Assembly: GCF_019797845.1 (NCBI RefSeq) | Contig: NZ_CP081864.1 | Coordinates: forward strand, 1,178,001 to 1,242,000 | Length of the DNA stretch: 64,000 nt | Reading direction: 5' to 3' | DNA from: Symbiopectobacterium purcellii | GTDB taxonomy: Bacteria > Pseudomonadota > Gammaproteobacteria > Enterobacterales > Enterobacteriaceae | Shown: piece by piece, positions 28,641 through 38,729 of the stretch | Layout: each line of letters begins with the position of its first letter | Numbering within the stretch: position 1 is the first letter of the stretch | Translations under genes and position numbers: made by a program | The notes under the pieces: model-generated | Databases searched by the model: none | Seen by the model: the letters and a program-made list of their open reading frames with translations, nothing else | Told to the model about the DNA's origin: nothing

Positions 28641-29822
28641 TTAAGACTTCGCAGGTTTTTCTTCACCATTCCCAGGTGCCGTCTCTTTTGCTTTGACGGG
28701 CGCGCCCGGTCTGATTTTTTGCAACCCAGTCACGATAAGACGATCGCCTGCTTTAAGGCCGGAGGTCACCAGCCAATTGCTGCCGATAGCCTGGGCCGTC
28801 GTGAGCGTGCGTGCTTCAACCTTGTCACCTTCACCCACCACCATGGCGGTGGCTTCACCGCGCGGATTGCGGGTCACGCCTTGTTGCGGCACCAGCAGCG
28901 CGTCATTGTTCACGCCTGAATCGAGGCGTGCACGCACAAACATGCCCGGCAGCAAATCGTGTTGCGGGTTAGGGAAGATAGCGCGCAGGGTGATAGAGCC
29001 CGTGGTTTCATCCACCGTGACATCAGAGAATTCCAGCGTACCGTTTTGCGCATACTCCGTGCCGTTATCCAGCAACAGACGCACGGTCGCTTTGCCACCA
29101 GCTTGTTTCAGCGTGCCTTGTTCCAGCTCACGCTTCAGTCGCAAATAGTCATTACTGGATTGCGTCACATCAACATAGATCGGATCGAGTTGCTGAACGC
29201 TGGTCAACGCCGTCGCCTGACCAGAAGCCACCAACGCCCCTTCGGTGACCGTCGATTTACCGACACGGCCTGAAATCGGGGAGAGTACTTTGGTGTAGTT
29301 CAGGTTGATGAGCGCAGAATCCACAGAGGCTTGTGCGGCTTGTACGCTGGCTTCTGCCTGGCGCTGTGTGGCCAATGCCTGATCGTAATCCTGCTTGCTG
29401 ACATAATTGGTGCCAACCAGCGGTTTGTAGCGGTTCACGGTCAAACGGGCGATTTCTGCCTGAGCCTGTGCTTGTGCCAACGAACCTTTCGCGCTGTTGT
29501 AAGCCGCCTGATAGGTTGCCGGATCAATCTGGTACAGAGAAGTGCCCGCTTTCACGTCGCTCCCTTCGACGAAGTGGCGCTTCTGAATAATACCGCTCAC
29601 CTGAGGCCGAACCTCGGCAATGCGGAATGCGTTAGTGCGCCCTGGAAGTTCGGTAATCACGTTCAACGGTTGTGTTTTGAGGGTCACAATGCCGATTTCA
29701 GGCGCTTGCTGTCCGCCGCCTTGTTGCTGACCTTCATTTTTATTATCACACCCGGTGAGCGCTAAGCCGCCAGAAAGCATCAGGACTGCCGCCAGAGGCA
29801 TAAGCCTTCTGTTTTTGTTCAT
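28641..29822 (-). CDS. acrA: AcrA, periplasmic adaptor of the efflux pump
   Basis: Membrane-fusion lipoprotein linking AcrB to TolC, 393 residues. The lipobox LALTGC places the lipidated Cys at about residue 25. Beta-barrel, lipoyl and hairpin domains follow: EVRPQVSGIIQKRHFVEGSDVKAG, the coiled-coil hairpin (about 100-170) and NYTKVLSPISGRVGKS. It is the first gene of acrAB, transcribed away from acrR from a region dominated by a 50-bp palindrome. Confidence 0.98.
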   Translation of the reverse strand: MNKNRRLMPLAAVLMLSGGLALTGCDNKNEGQQQGGGQQAPEIGIVTLKTQPLNVITELPGRTNAFRIAEVRPQVSGIIQKRHFVEGSDVKAGTSLYQIDPATYQAAYNSAKGSLAQAQAQAEIARLTVNRYKPLVGTNYVSKQDYDQALATQRQAEASVQAAQASVDSALINLNYTKVLSPISGRVGKSTVTEGALVASGQATALTSVQQLDPIYVDVTQSSNDYLRLKRELEQGTLKQAGGKATVRLLLDNGTEYAQNGTLEFSDVTVDETTGSITLRAIFPNPQHDLLPGMFVRARLDSGVNNDALLVPQQGVTRNPRGEATAMVVGEGDKVEARTLTTAQAIGSNWLVTSGLKAGDRLIVTGLQKIRPGAPVKAKETAPGNGEEKPAKS

Positions 29823-29899
29823 AAATAAACCTCAAGTGTCCGATTTGAATTTGACCAATGGATCACAAGCCCTAAAACCCATTGCTGCGATAATCCTGC

Positions 29900-29949
29900 A
29901 AGCGTGTTATGTTACATACATTCGCGAATGTATGTAACATAACACGCTT
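29900..29949. promoter_or_regulatory. AcrR operator within a perfect 50-bp palindrome
   Basis: The central 24 bp (29913-29936; arms TACATACATTCG / CGAATGTATGTA) correspond to the known E. coli AcrR operator. Here perfect symmetry extends over 25+25 bp, from AAGCG to CGCTT. It lies between acrA (start 29822) and acrR (start 29969). Confidence 0.88.
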
Positions 29950-29968
29950 CCTTTAAAAAAACAGCGCT

Positions 29969-30634
29969 ATGGCACGAAAAACCAAACAGCAGGCCCAGGA
30001 AACACGACAACACATTATTGATACGGCCTTACGCCTCTTCTCCGAGTTCGGCGTCTCCGCCACGTCGCTGGCGGGTATCGCTGCCGCGGCAGGCGTCACG
30101 CGCGGTGCGATTTATTGGCACTTCAAAAACAAGGCTGAGTTGTTTGATGCAATATGGGCGTTGTCCGAGACGAAAATTAACGATTTCGAATCTGAGTATC
30201 AGGCAAAATTCCCTGATAATCCACTGCATGTGATGCGTGAGCTACTGATCTATATGCTGCGTTTGACGACGACCGACACCCAGTGGCGCTCGATTATGGA
30301 GATCAATTTCCATAAGTGTGAGTTTGTCGGTGAAATGTTACCGTCGTATAACGCACGCAAGGCGCTCTATTTCTCCTGCTATGAACAGATTGAGGATAGC
30401 CTCAATCACAGTATTCAATTGGGTTTCCTGCCGTCCGATCTGCATTTGCGTCGTGCCGCTGTGACCTTGCGCGCCTATTTCTCCGGTATTCTGGAGAACT
30501 GGCTGTTTTTGCCCGAGAGCTTTGATATCCACCAGGAGGCGCCAACCTTGGTAGACAGCTTTGTTGACATGCTGCGTTTCAGCCCGGCGCTCAGGCTGCC
30601 GCTTACCACGCCTGTACAAGAAAACGCCGAATAA
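29969..30634 (+). CDS. acrR: AcrR, TetR-family repressor of acrAB
   Basis: Ligand-responsive repressor, 221 residues (E. coli 215). The N-terminal TetR helix-turn-helix reads FGVSATSLAGIAAAAGVTRG then AIYWHFKNKAELFDAIW; the C-terminal drug-binding domain is all-helical. It binds the palindrome immediately upstream, repressing both acrAB and itself. It is divergent from acrA. No truncation is seen. Confidence 0.97.
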   Translation: MARKTKQQAQETRQHIIDTALRLFSEFGVSATSLAGIAAAAGVTRGAIYWHFKNKAELFDAIWALSETKINDFESEYQAKFPDNPLHVMRELLIYMLRLTTTDTQWRSIMEINFHKCEFVGEMLPSYNARKALYFSCYEQIEDSLNHSIQLGFLPSDLHLRRAAVTLRAYFSGILENWLFLPESFDIHQEAPTLVDSFVDMLRFSPALRLPLTTPVQENAE

Positions 30635-30760
30635 GATTCAATCTGTTATAACACACTGTCCGTTATAATGAATCGTTACTTTTTCGTCAGGTTTGCGCCG
30701 TGCGTTAGCGTGCAGAACCGTGATATTCTTCGCCATTCTTTTTATGCCTGACGACGTATC

Positions 30761-33700
30761 ATGTACTGCAAGTCCCTTTCTCGCGCCCTTGATTTCCCGC
30801 GTATTCTATCGATTGTTTCCCGCTGCGTTGCCCTTTTAGTGCTATTTTCCATTGGATTTTCTACTGTTGCACAGGCTGCGACCAGTAATGATATTCCCAC
30901 GCGCAGTGAGATTCAGGGGCGACTGGACGCGCTTGGCAAACAGAAAAATCTGACAGAAGTCGATAAACTGACGCAGCAGGATCTCACCCACACGCTTGAG
31001 TCTCTGGATGCCATTGATCGGGTACGTCAGGAGACGGCGCAGCTAAAGCAGCAGGCGGCGCAAGCGCCCGCCAAACTGCGTCAGGTGGCCGACGATCTGG
31101 CGGCGTTAAGCAACAACGATGTTGCCACGGCGTCGCTCGAAACGCTCTCGCTACGTCAATTGGAAACCCGCCTCAATGAATCGCTGGATAATTTGCAGTC
31201 GGCGCAGGAAAACCTCTCTGCCTACAACAGCCAGTTGATCTCTTTGCAAACCCAGCCGGAACGTGTTCAAAGCGCATTAACAGCGCTGTCGCAACGCAGT
31301 CAGCAGATTCGCAACCAGCTTAACGGCGTGGAGGCAGGGCAGAGTGCGCTGCGTGCCAGCCAGCAAGCGCTGCTGCAAACCGATCAGGCCTTGGTGGGCT
31401 TGCAGATGGAGCAACAGCGTAAAAGCCTGGAAGTGAACACCACGCTGCAAGATTTACTACAGAAACAGCGTGACTATGCCTCTGCCCAGATTAACCAGTT
31501 AGAGAAAATGGTGCAGGCGTTGCAAGGGGTGCTCAACGGCAAGCGATTAACGCTGTCGGAGAAAACTGCCAAAGAGGCACAAACCACGGAAGACACGCAG
31601 CGCATTCAGGACAACCCCTTGGTGAAGGCGGAGATGGAAACCAACCACCAACTCAGCCAGCGCCTGGTTACGGCGACACAGTCGAGCAATACTCTGGTGC
31701 AGGAAAGCATTCAGGTGAAAAACTGGCTCGATCGCACCCTGCAATCCGAACGTAACCTCAAAGAGCAGGTTACCGTGCTCAAGGGCAGTTTGCTGCTGTC
31801 GCGCATCTTGTATCAGCAGCAGCTTAACCTGCCTTCTGCCTCCTCCATGAACGACATGAGCACGCAAATTGCCGATCTGCGTCTGGAGCAGTTTGAGATC
31901 AATCAGCAGCGTGATGTGCTGTTTCGTGGTGACGAATACATCAGCAAACTGCTGGCGGCCAACAAGGGTGTTACGCTGGATGATGAAGTGCACGATGCGC
32001 TGGACCAGATCCTTGATACGCGACGTGAGCTGCTCGATCAGCTGAATAAGCAACTGGGCAACCAACTGATGCTGGCCATTAACCTGCAAATCAACCGCCA
32101 ACAGTTGGTCAGCGTCACGGCGTCATTGCAGCATACGCTGACGCAGCAGATTTTCTGGGTCAGCAGTAATAAACCGATGGATTGGACCTGGCTGAAAGAG
32201 TTGCCCGGGGGATTGAAACAGCAAGTACGTCATTCCAATCTGGCTTTCCAGTGGGATGACTGGCGTCAGGGGGCGCTACTCTTTATTGTACCGATGCTGC
32301 TGGTGAGCGGGATTATCTATTGGCGGCGGCGTCTTATTGCCGGGTATATCGAGCGCTTGTCGAATGATGTCGGACAGCTAAAACGGGATTCGCAGCGCCA
32401 TACGCCGCAGGCATTGTTATTGGAAACCGTGATGGTGCTGCCGGGGATTATGCTGATCCTCGCGTTCGGTCTGTGCTTTCACTATGCCGAAAACGCCGTC
32501 GGGGATGCCGTGTGGGGCATGAGCCAGCAGTTTGCGCTGCTGTGGTTGGTGTTTGGTTTGCTCTATCGGGCGATGAAACCCGGCGGTATCGGTGAGCGGC
32601 ACTTCAATTTCAGCGTTTCACTGGCAGCCCACTACCGCCGTCAGGCGCTGTGGCTGGGCGGAGCGCTGCTACCGTTGATCTTCTGGTCGGTTATCGGTGA
32701 GAAAGCGCCGCTCTATCTGGTGGATGACGTGATCGGGCAGATTGTGATTTTCTGTAACCTGATTCTGTTAGGCATTCTGGTATTCCCGCTCTGTCGTGAC
32801 AGTTGGCGGGAAAAAGAGACGCACACGATCCGGCTGATTGTGATTACCGTGATGGCGATCCTGCCGTTGGTGCTGCTGGGCTTGATGGTGTGCGGCTACT
32901 TCTACACCACGCTGCGATTGCTGGGGCGCTGGGTGGAAAGCCTGTATTTGTTGCTGGTGTGGAACCTGGTCTATCTCACCACGATTCGCGGTTTGAGCGT
33001 GGCGGCACGTCGATTGGCATACCGTCGTGCAGTGGCGCGACGTCAGAACCTGAATAAAGAAGGCGCAGAGGGCAGCGAACCAGCACCAGAGCCGCCGTTG
33101 GCGCTGGATCAGATTGGTCAGCAATCGTTGCGGTTGACCACCATGGTGCTGTTGCTTATTTTTTCCGGCGTGCTCTACTGGATTTGGTCCGATTTGGTGA
33201 CGGTGATGTCCTACCTCGACAGCATTACGCTGTGGCATTACAACGCCACCGTGGCAGGCAATGCCGTGTTGCAGGCAGTGACGCTGGGCAATCTGATGCT
33301 GTCGATCATCGTCGCGGTGGTGGCCTATGTGTTAATGCGCAACTTGCCGGGCTTGCTGGAGGTGCTGGTGTTGTCGCGTTTGCAATTGCGCCAGGGGACC
33401 TCTTACGCCATTACTACCATGCTGAGCTACCTGATCATGGCGGTAGGCACCACGACGTCGCTCAGTTCGATCGGGGTGTCATGGGACAAGTTACAGTGGC
33501 TGGTCACGGCGTTGTTGGTGGGGTTAGGGTTCGGCTTGCAGGAGATTTTCGCCAACTTTATTTCCGGCCTGATCATCCTGTTCGAACGCCCGGTACGCAT
33601 TGGCGATACCATCACCATTGGCACCTATTCCGGTTCGGTCAGTAAAATTCGTATCCGCGCCACCACCATTACGGATTTCGATCGCAAAGAAGTGATTATT

Positions 33701-34117
33701 CCCAATAAGGCTTTTGTGACCGAGCGATTGATCAACTGGTCGCTGTCGGACACCATCACGCGCGTGCTGATTAAAATTGGCGTGGCCTACGGCTCCGATC
33801 TGGACAAGGTGAAAGCGGTGTTGTTGCAGGCGGCACATGAGAACAGCCGCGTGATGACCGATCCTGAACCGCAGGTATTTTTCCTGGCATTTGGTGCCAG
33901 CTCTCTGGATCACGAACTGCGGCTCTATGTGCGGGAACTGCGCGATCGCAGCTATACGGTGGATGAGTTAAACCGCAGTATCGACAGGCTGTGTCGGGAA
34001 AATAATATTGATATCGCGTTTAATCAGCTTGAAGTCTACCTGCATAACAAACAGGGCAGTGAAGTGCAGGAGATAAACCGCGCGTTGGGCGGTAACGGGG
34101 TAGGTGAACCCGCATAA
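30761..34117 (+). CDS. mscK: MscK (KefA) mechanosensitive channel
   Basis: Large potassium-dependent mechanosensitive channel of 1118 residues (E. coli 1120). A signal/hydrophobic segment (about 15-40) precedes a long periplasmic coiled-coil region of Gln-rich heptads (about 45-470). Multiple membrane helices (500-900) follow, then the MscS-type pore and vestibule: GLGFGLQEIFANFISGLIILFERPVRIGDTI and the beta domain RIRATTITDFDRKEVIIPNKAF. It protects cells during osmotic downshock. The upstream gene is acrR, as in E. coli. Confidence 0.97.
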   Translation: MYCKSLSRALDFPRILSIVSRCVALLVLFSIGFSTVAQAATSNDIPTRSEIQGRLDALGKQKNLTEVDKLTQQDLTHTLESLDAIDRVRQETAQLKQQAAQAPAKLRQVADDLAALSNNDVATASLETLSLRQLETRLNESLDNLQSAQENLSAYNSQLISLQTQPERVQSALTALSQRSQQIRNQLNGVEAGQSALRASQQALLQTDQALVGLQMEQQRKSLEVNTTLQDLLQKQRDYASAQINQLEKMVQALQGVLNGKRLTLSEKTAKEAQTTEDTQRIQDNPLVKAEMETNHQLSQRLVTATQSSNTLVQESIQVKNWLDRTLQSERNLKEQVTVLKGSLLLSRILYQQQLNLPSASSMNDMSTQIADLRLEQFEINQQRDVLFRGDEYISKLLAANKGVTLDDEVHDALDQILDTRRELLDQLNKQLGNQLMLAINLQINRQQLVSVTASLQHTLTQQIFWVSSNKPMDWTWLKELPGGLKQQVRHSNLAFQWDDWRQGALLFIVPMLLVSGIIYWRRRLIAGYIERLSNDVGQLKRDSQRHTPQALLLETVMVLPGIMLILAFGLCFHYAENAVGDAVWGMSQQFALLWLVFGLLYRAMKPGGIGERHFNFSVSLAAHYRRQALWLGGALLPLIFWSVIGEKAPLYLVDDVIGQIVIFCNLILLGILVFPLCRDSWREKETHTIRLIVITVMAILPLVLLGLMVCGYFYTTLRLLGRWVESLYLLLVWNLVYLTTIRGLSVAARRLAYRRAVARRQNLNKEGAEGSEPAPEPPLALDQIGQQSLRLTTMVLLLIFSGVLYWIWSDLVTVMSYLDSITLWHYNATVAGNAVLQAVTLGNLMLSIIVAVVAYVLMRNLPGLLEVLVLSRLQLRQGTSYAITTMLSYLIMAVGTTTSLSSIGVSWDKLQWLVTALLVGLGFGLQEIFANFISGLIILFERPVRIGDTITIGTYSGSVSKIRIRATTITDFDRKEVIIPNKAFVTERLINWSLSDTITRVLIKIGVAYGSDLDKVKAVLLQAAHENSRVMTDPEPQVFFLAFGASSLDHELRLYVRELRDRSYTVDELNRSIDRLCRENNIDIAFNQLEVYLHNKQGSEVQEINRALGGNGVGEPA

Positions 34118-34231
34118 GCGTTTAAGGGGGGATTCCCACTCGCATAAGGCCAAGCCTTTTTGTTGGTGCAGTGAACATTTCGTGCGCGTTGGCCTACGCG
34201 GTTATTTGCACCGTACATCGCACGCGCCCGA

Positions 34232-34261
34232 CACGGGGCGTTCAATCGCCTTCGCCCCGTG
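34232..34261. repeat. Inverted repeat between mscK and ybaM
   Basis: CACGGGGCG / CGCCCCGTG, 9 perfect pairs with a 12-base loop, in the 159-bp convergent gap. No T-tract follows; it may act as a shared mRNA-end hairpin. Confidence 0.55.
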
Positions 34262-34276
34262 GCCCCTGTCTTTGCG

Positions 34277-34468
34277 CTACTTTATCTGAGGATCGCTCGG
34301 CGGCTGGGCAGGCACAGACCCGGTTGCCGCATATGATTTGGATTCATAGTCACGTCGCACAATCTCTAGCGCATCCAGCACCACATTAGGCGCGATATCG
34401 CTCTCTTCCAGCAGCATAATCAGGTCTACTGCCAGCTTTACCTCTGGCGGGGCGTTTTCCAGCGACAT
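34277..34468 (-). CDS. rsmS: YbaM / RsmS family small protein
   Basis: 63-residue protein beginning [20 protein letters not shown] and continuing [13 protein letters not shown], clearly the YbaM family (E. coli 53 residues) with a Pro/Ser-rich C-terminal extension. A homologue in soft-rot Pectobacterium was described as RsmS, a regulator of virulence factor production; the biochemical role is unclear. It lies just downstream of priC on the reverse strand, the conserved order, with 22 bp between. Confidence 0.82.
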   Translation of the reverse strand: MSLENAPPEVKLAVDLIMLLEESDIAPNVVLDALEIVRRDYESKSYAATGSVPAQPPSDPQIK

Positions 34469-34490
34469 GCGTTAGGTCCTTTGATTGTGG

Positions 34491-35030
34491 TTACAGCCCT
34501 TGCTCACGCCTTTCCACCTGACGCTCTAAACGCGCCAGCGCCTGACGACAGCGCGCCAAGCGGCCTTCTAGCGCGGCGACCTCACGTTGCAATTGTTGCT
34601 GCGCGTTCAGCGTTGTTGCTCTGTCGAGTTGGCTTTCCCGGTCCTGAATCATCAGATTCAGCCGTCGTTCATAGTCCTGGTGTTCTGCCAGCTTTTGATA
34701 CAGATCGCTGGCAATCGCGATCGGCGTCTTCTCTTCCTGACGACGTAACGCTTGTGTGGAGAGTTCCCGCTGTAACGCGCCGATCTGCGCGACCAGTTTT
34801 TCCGTCATGAACGCGACGCGTTCGGTACGGTTTTCTGCTACCAGATGGCGCAAGGACTGAAAATTTTGCTCAACTTCACTCAGATAATCGCGCAAACGCG
34901 TGCCATGTGATTGAAACAGCTGCCTGTCAAAACGGGAATAGGCCAACGGCCTGTCTGCCAGCGGAGCGACCGCCTGAGCCAACAGGACCAGTTGATGTTC
35001 CAACGCCTGAAGAAAGTGGTGGCGGTTCAC
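34491..35030 (-). CDS. priC: PriC primosomal replication protein
   Basis: Replication-restart protein that loads DnaB at stalled forks. About 179 residues from the GTG at 35030 (start VNRHHFLQALEHQLVLLAQ); the frame is open to 35063 without family similarity. Family marks are SRFDRQLFQSHGTRL, HQDYERRLNLMIQDRE and EGRLARCRQALARLE. The divergent neighbour ybaN and downstream ybaM are as in E. coli. The protein diverges quickly in this family, so the exact start is uncertain. Confidence 0.9.
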   Translation of the reverse strand: MNRHHFLQALEHQLVLLAQAVAPLADRPLAYSRFDRQLFQSHGTRLRDYLSEVEQNFQSLRHLVAENRTERVAFMTEKLVAQIGALQRELSTQALRRQEEKTPIAIASDLYQKLAEHQDYERRLNLMIQDRESQLDRATTLNAQQQLQREVAALEGRLARCRQALARLERQVERREQGL

Positions 35031-35193
35031 AGATTGACCCACATAATGAAATGATAAAACCAAGCTTGCACAGGATTGTCAGCAGGCACAAGCCTTTTGC
35101 TTGTGGGAGAGAAAGATGATCGCATCTTAACTAACGTCAGGAAAGGGCGGGATGCTAGAGTGCCAGGGCGTAACGTGAAGAGGATAAGCAGTG

Positions 35194-35562
35194 ATGTATC
35201 GTATCGGGTTGGTGGTATTGGGATGGTTAGCGGTTGCGTTGGCGACGTTAGGCGTTGTGTTGCCGCTGTTGCCGACGACCCCTTTCCTGCTGCTGGCTGC
35301 ATGGTGCTTTGCCCGTTCCTCACCGCGTTTTCATGCCTGGTTGCTCTACCGTTCCTGGTTTGGTCCCTATTTGCGTCACTGGCAGGATCATCGGGCGTTG
35401 CCGCCGGGGGCGAAAGGCAAAGCGGTGATAATGATCGTGCTGACGTTCGCCATTTCGCTGTGGCTGGTGGATATGGTATGGGTCAGAGTGCTGCTGCTAA
35501 CGATAATGGCGGTCTTGCTCACCTTTATGCTGCGTCTGCCGGTTGTTGATCCGCGACAATAA
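35194..35562 (+). CDS. ybaN: YbaN, DUF454 inner-membrane protein
   Basis: 122-residue membrane protein with a conserved core [21 protein letters not shown], then [19 protein letters not shown], and three to four hydrophobic spans. The ATG at 35194 follows AGAGGATAAG. Members occur between priC and apt throughout enterobacteria; function is unknown. Its stop lies 155 bp before apt. Confidence 0.94.
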   Translation: MYRIGLVVLGWLAVALATLGVVLPLLPTTPFLLLAAWCFARSSPRFHAWLLYRSWFGPYLRHWQDHRALPPGAKGKAVIMIVLTFAISLWLVDMVWVRVLLLTIMAVLLTFMLRLPVVDPRQ

Positions 35563-35719
35563 AACCCACCGTGGGCTGTTGCATTTGATCGTCAGTTTGA
35601 CTAGATTTGAGCGTTTTCGTGTGCCGTTCGCCTCCGGTTATCTCTCAGTATCGATGAGAGGCAAGGAGCAGCAGCGGTCATGGGTAAGATTTTTAAAGCG
35701 TACTATCAGGCAAAAGATG

Positions 35720-36271
35720 ATGAGCGTAACCGCACAGCAGTCAGAATTAATCAAAAACAGCATTAAAAGCATTCCCGATTATCCCAAACCGGGGATCTTG
35801 TTCCGTGATGTCACGAGCCTGCTGGAAGCGCCCGTTGCGTATGCAACCAGTATTGAGATGCTGGCAAACCGTTTTCGTGACACTGGCGTAACCAAAGTGG
35901 TAGGCACGGAAGCGCGCGGTTTTCTGTTCGGTGCCCCGGTGGCACTGGCGTTGGGCGTGGATTTTGTGCCGGTGCGTAAACCTGGCAAGCTGCCACGTCC
36001 GACAATTTCAGAAAGCTATGAATTGGAGTACGGCACTGACAGCCTGGAAATTCACACTGACGCCATCAACGCGGGCGACAAAGTATTGGTGATCGACGAT
36101 CTGCTGGCCACCGGTGGCACCATTGAAGCCACGGTTAAGCTGATTCGCCGTTTGGGCGGAGACGTCACCGATGCGGCATTTATCATTAATCTGTTCGATC
36201 TGGGCGGCGAGCAGCGTTTGAATAACCTCGGTATCAACTGCTACAGTCTGGTGAATTTCCCGGGCCATTGA
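35720..36271 (+). CDS. apt: Adenine phosphoribosyltransferase
   Basis: Purine salvage enzyme making AMP from adenine and PRPP, 183 residues as in E. coli when started at 35720 ([20 protein letters not shown]). The ATG at 35717, one codon earlier, is equally close to the AGG site. The PRPP loop is [17 protein letters not shown], and the flexible loop is [15 protein letters not shown] ([14 protein letters not shown]). It is followed by a short CTCGCCG/CGGCGAG hairpin and dnaX. Confidence 0.97.
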   Translation: MSVTAQQSELIKNSIKSIPDYPKPGILFRDVTSLLEAPVAYATSIEMLANRFRDTGVTKVVGTEARGFLFGAPVALALGVDFVPVRKPGKLPRPTISESYELEYGTDSLEIHTDAINAGDKVLVIDDLLATGGTIEATVKLIRRLGGDVTDAAFIINLFDLGGEQRLNNLGINCYSLVNFPGH

Positions 36272-36319
36272 TCCTGCCTTTTTTCCGCTGTAAATCTGTT
36301 GGCTATCCTCATAAACAGT

Positions 36320-36337
36320 CTCGCCGTGTCCGGCGAG
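36320..36337 (+). terminator. Hairpin between apt and dnaX
   Basis: CTCGCCG / CGGCGAG with a 4-base loop and flanking CAG/CTG pairing. There is no T-tract, so it may only attenuate or stabilise mRNA ends. Confidence 0.45.
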
Positions 36338-36383
36338 GCTGTGTTAGCATGGCCTCCTCAATCACACAACCGTTGCGGTATTG

Positions 36384-38360
36384 ATGAGCTATCAGGTACT
36401 GGCCCGTAAGTGGCGTCCTCAATCTTTCGCTGATGTTGTCGGTCAAGAACATGTGCTGACCGCATTGGCCAATGGTCTCTCGATGGGGCGGGTTCATCAC
36501 GCCTATCTGTTTTCCGGCACGCGTGGCGTGGGAAAAACCAGTATCGCTCGCCTGTTGGCGAAAGGACTGAACTGCGAGAGCGGGATTACCGCCACGCCCT
36601 GTGGGCAGTGTGCGAATTGCCGAGAAATTGAACAAGGGCGTTTTGTTGACCTGATCGAGATTGATGCCGCTTCGCGCACCAAGGTAGAAGACACCCGCGA
36701 ACTGCTGGATAACGTGCAATATGCCCCTGCGCGCGGTCGGTTCAAAGTCTACCTGATCGATGAAGTGCACATGCTGTCCCGCCACAGCTTCAATGCGCTG
36801 TTAAAAACGCTGGAAGAGCCCCCCGAGCACGTTAAATTCCTGCTGGCGACCACCGATCCCCAGAAGTTGCCGGTCACCATTCTTTCTCGTTGCCTGCAAT
36901 TTCATCTCAAAGCGCTGGATGTGGAGCAAATTCGTCAGCACCTTGAGCAGGTGCTGCAAGCCGAAGCGATTGCGACTGAACCGCGCGCCCTGCAACTGCT
37001 GGCGCGTGCGGCAGAAGGCAGCCTGCGCGATGCGCTGAGCCTGACCGATCAGGCGATTGCCATGGGGCAGGGAGCGGTATTGACCGACGCGGTCGCACGC
37101 ATGCTGGGCACGTTGGATGCTGAACAACCGCTGGCGCTGATTGAAGCTATCGTCAATGCCAACGGTGAGCAGACCATGGTGTTGCTTCAGCAGGCGGCGT
37201 CGCGTGGCGTTGAGTGGGAAGCGCTGTTGGTTGAGATGCTTACGCTATTGCATCGTATCGCGATGGTACAGTTGCTGCCCACGGCGCTCGGACCGGAAGA
37301 TTCCCCCATTGCCTCGCGCTTGCGCTCCCTGGCGCGTACCGTACCGCCTGCCGACGTGCAGCTCTACTATCAGACGTTGTTGGTGGGACGAAAAGAATTA
37401 TCCTATGCGCCAGACCGGCGTATGGGCGTTGAAATGACGCTGCTAAGAGCCTTGGCGTTTCACCCGCAGGCGGTGATTGCACCCGTAGCACCCGTGCCAG
37501 TGGCAATGAGCGCACCACCAGCGCAGATTGCGCCTGCGCGTCAGACCGTTGCGCCCAGTGCACCGCCATCCCCTGCGGCAGCACCGTCATCGCCGGTAGC
37601 CACGCCGGAGGTGGCTGTTGCTCCCGCCGCGCCGCTACCGGATGCGACTTCGCAACTGTTACAGGCGCGTAGCCAGTTATTGCAACGGCAGGGTACGCCG
37701 CCGCCAAAAAAGCCTGAACCGGCGGCGCAGGAAGGCGCACGGCCGGGCACGGCGGTATCGGCGTTGGAACGTCTTGCCTCGGTGACGGAACGCAGTCAGC
37801 AGCGTCAGGCGGCTGACAATAACGGCGAGGCACAGAAAAAACCTGAGGCGTACCGCTGGCGCGCGCAGCAACAGCAAACCATCGTGACCGAAACCATCGC
37901 CACGCCAAAAGCGTTGCGCACGGTGCTGGAATACGAGAAAACGCCGGCGTTAGCGGCTAAATTGACGGAAGAAGCGCAAGCGCGCGATGCCTGGGCGGCA
38001 GAGGTGCAGCGTTTACCGCTACCGAAGCTGGTTCAGCAATTGGCGCTTAACGCATTCAAGGTCGACACGGATGACGGCACGGTGACGCTGCATTTACGCT
38101 CATCGCAGCGCCACCTGAATTCACCGTCGGCACAAAAAACGTTGCTGGATGCATTGGCAGCGCATTATGGAAAACCCATCACCCTGGTGGTGGTAGAAGA
38201 TGACGACCCCAGTACGTTAACACCGCTGGAGTGGCGTCAGACGATTTATGAAGAGAAACTGGCGCAAGCGCGCGAGTCTCTGACGGCCGACAAAACGATT
38301 CAAACGCTGCGGCGTTTCTTTGATGCGGAACTGGACGAAGAGAGTATCCGCCCCGTTTAA
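36384..38360 (+). CDS. dnaX: DnaX, DNA polymerase III tau (and gamma) subunit
   Basis: Clamp-loader ATPase, full-length tau 658 residues. The ATG at 36384 gives MSYQVLARKWRPQSFADVVG. Walker A is GTRGVGKTS, the zinc module is C-x8-C-xx-C-xx-C (CESGITATPCGQCANC), and the SRC motif is ILSRCLQFHLKA. A Pro/Ala-rich linker (about 370-480) precedes the C-terminal tau domains that bind DnaB and the polymerase. An A AAA AAG slip site at 37706-37712 (codons 442-443) with a -1 TGA at 37715 predicts a shorter gamma of about 444 residues, as in E. coli. Confidence 0.98.
   Translation: MSYQVLARKWRPQSFADVVGQEHVLTALANGLSMGRVHHAYLFSGTRGVGKTSIARLLAKGLNCESGITATPCGQCANCREIEQGRFVDLIEIDAASRTKVEDTRELLDNVQYAPARGRFKVYLIDEVHMLSRHSFNALLKTLEEPPEHVKFLLATTDPQKLPVTILSRCLQFHLKALDVEQIRQHLEQVLQAEAIATEPRALQLLARAAEGSLRDALSLTDQAIAMGQGAVLTDAVARMLGTLDAEQPLALIEAIVNANGEQTMVLLQQAASRGVEWEALLVEMLTLLHRIAMVQLLPTALGPEDSPIASRLRSLARTVPPADVQLYYQTLLVGRKELSYAPDRRMGVEMTLLRALAFHPQAVIAPVAPVPVAMSAPPAQIAPARQTVAPSAPPSPAAAPSSPVATPEVAVAPAAPLPDATSQLLQARSQLLQRQGTPPPKKPEPAAQEGARPGTAVSALERLASVTERSQQRQAADNNGEAQKKPEAYRWRAQQQQTIVTETIATPKALRTVLEYEKTPALAAKLTEEAQARDAWAAEVQRLPLPKLVQQLALNAFKVDTDDGTVTLHLRSSQRHLNSPSAQKTLLDALAAHYGKPITLVVVEDDDPSTLTPLEWRQTIYEEKLAQARESLTADKTIQTLRRFFDAELDEESIRPV
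37691..37735 (+). other. Programmed -1 frameshift signal in dnaX
   Basis: Slippery heptamer A AAA AAG at 37706-37712 in the correct phase. An upstream purine-rich CAGGG can act as the Shine-Dalgarno-like stimulator, and downstream CCGGC / GCCGG arms form a stem. In the -1 frame the next codons are GCC TGA, giving the gamma subunit. The arrangement matches the E. coli dnaX signal. Confidence 0.88.
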
Positions 38361-38728
<368 letters not shown>

Positions 38729-38729
<1 letters not shown>

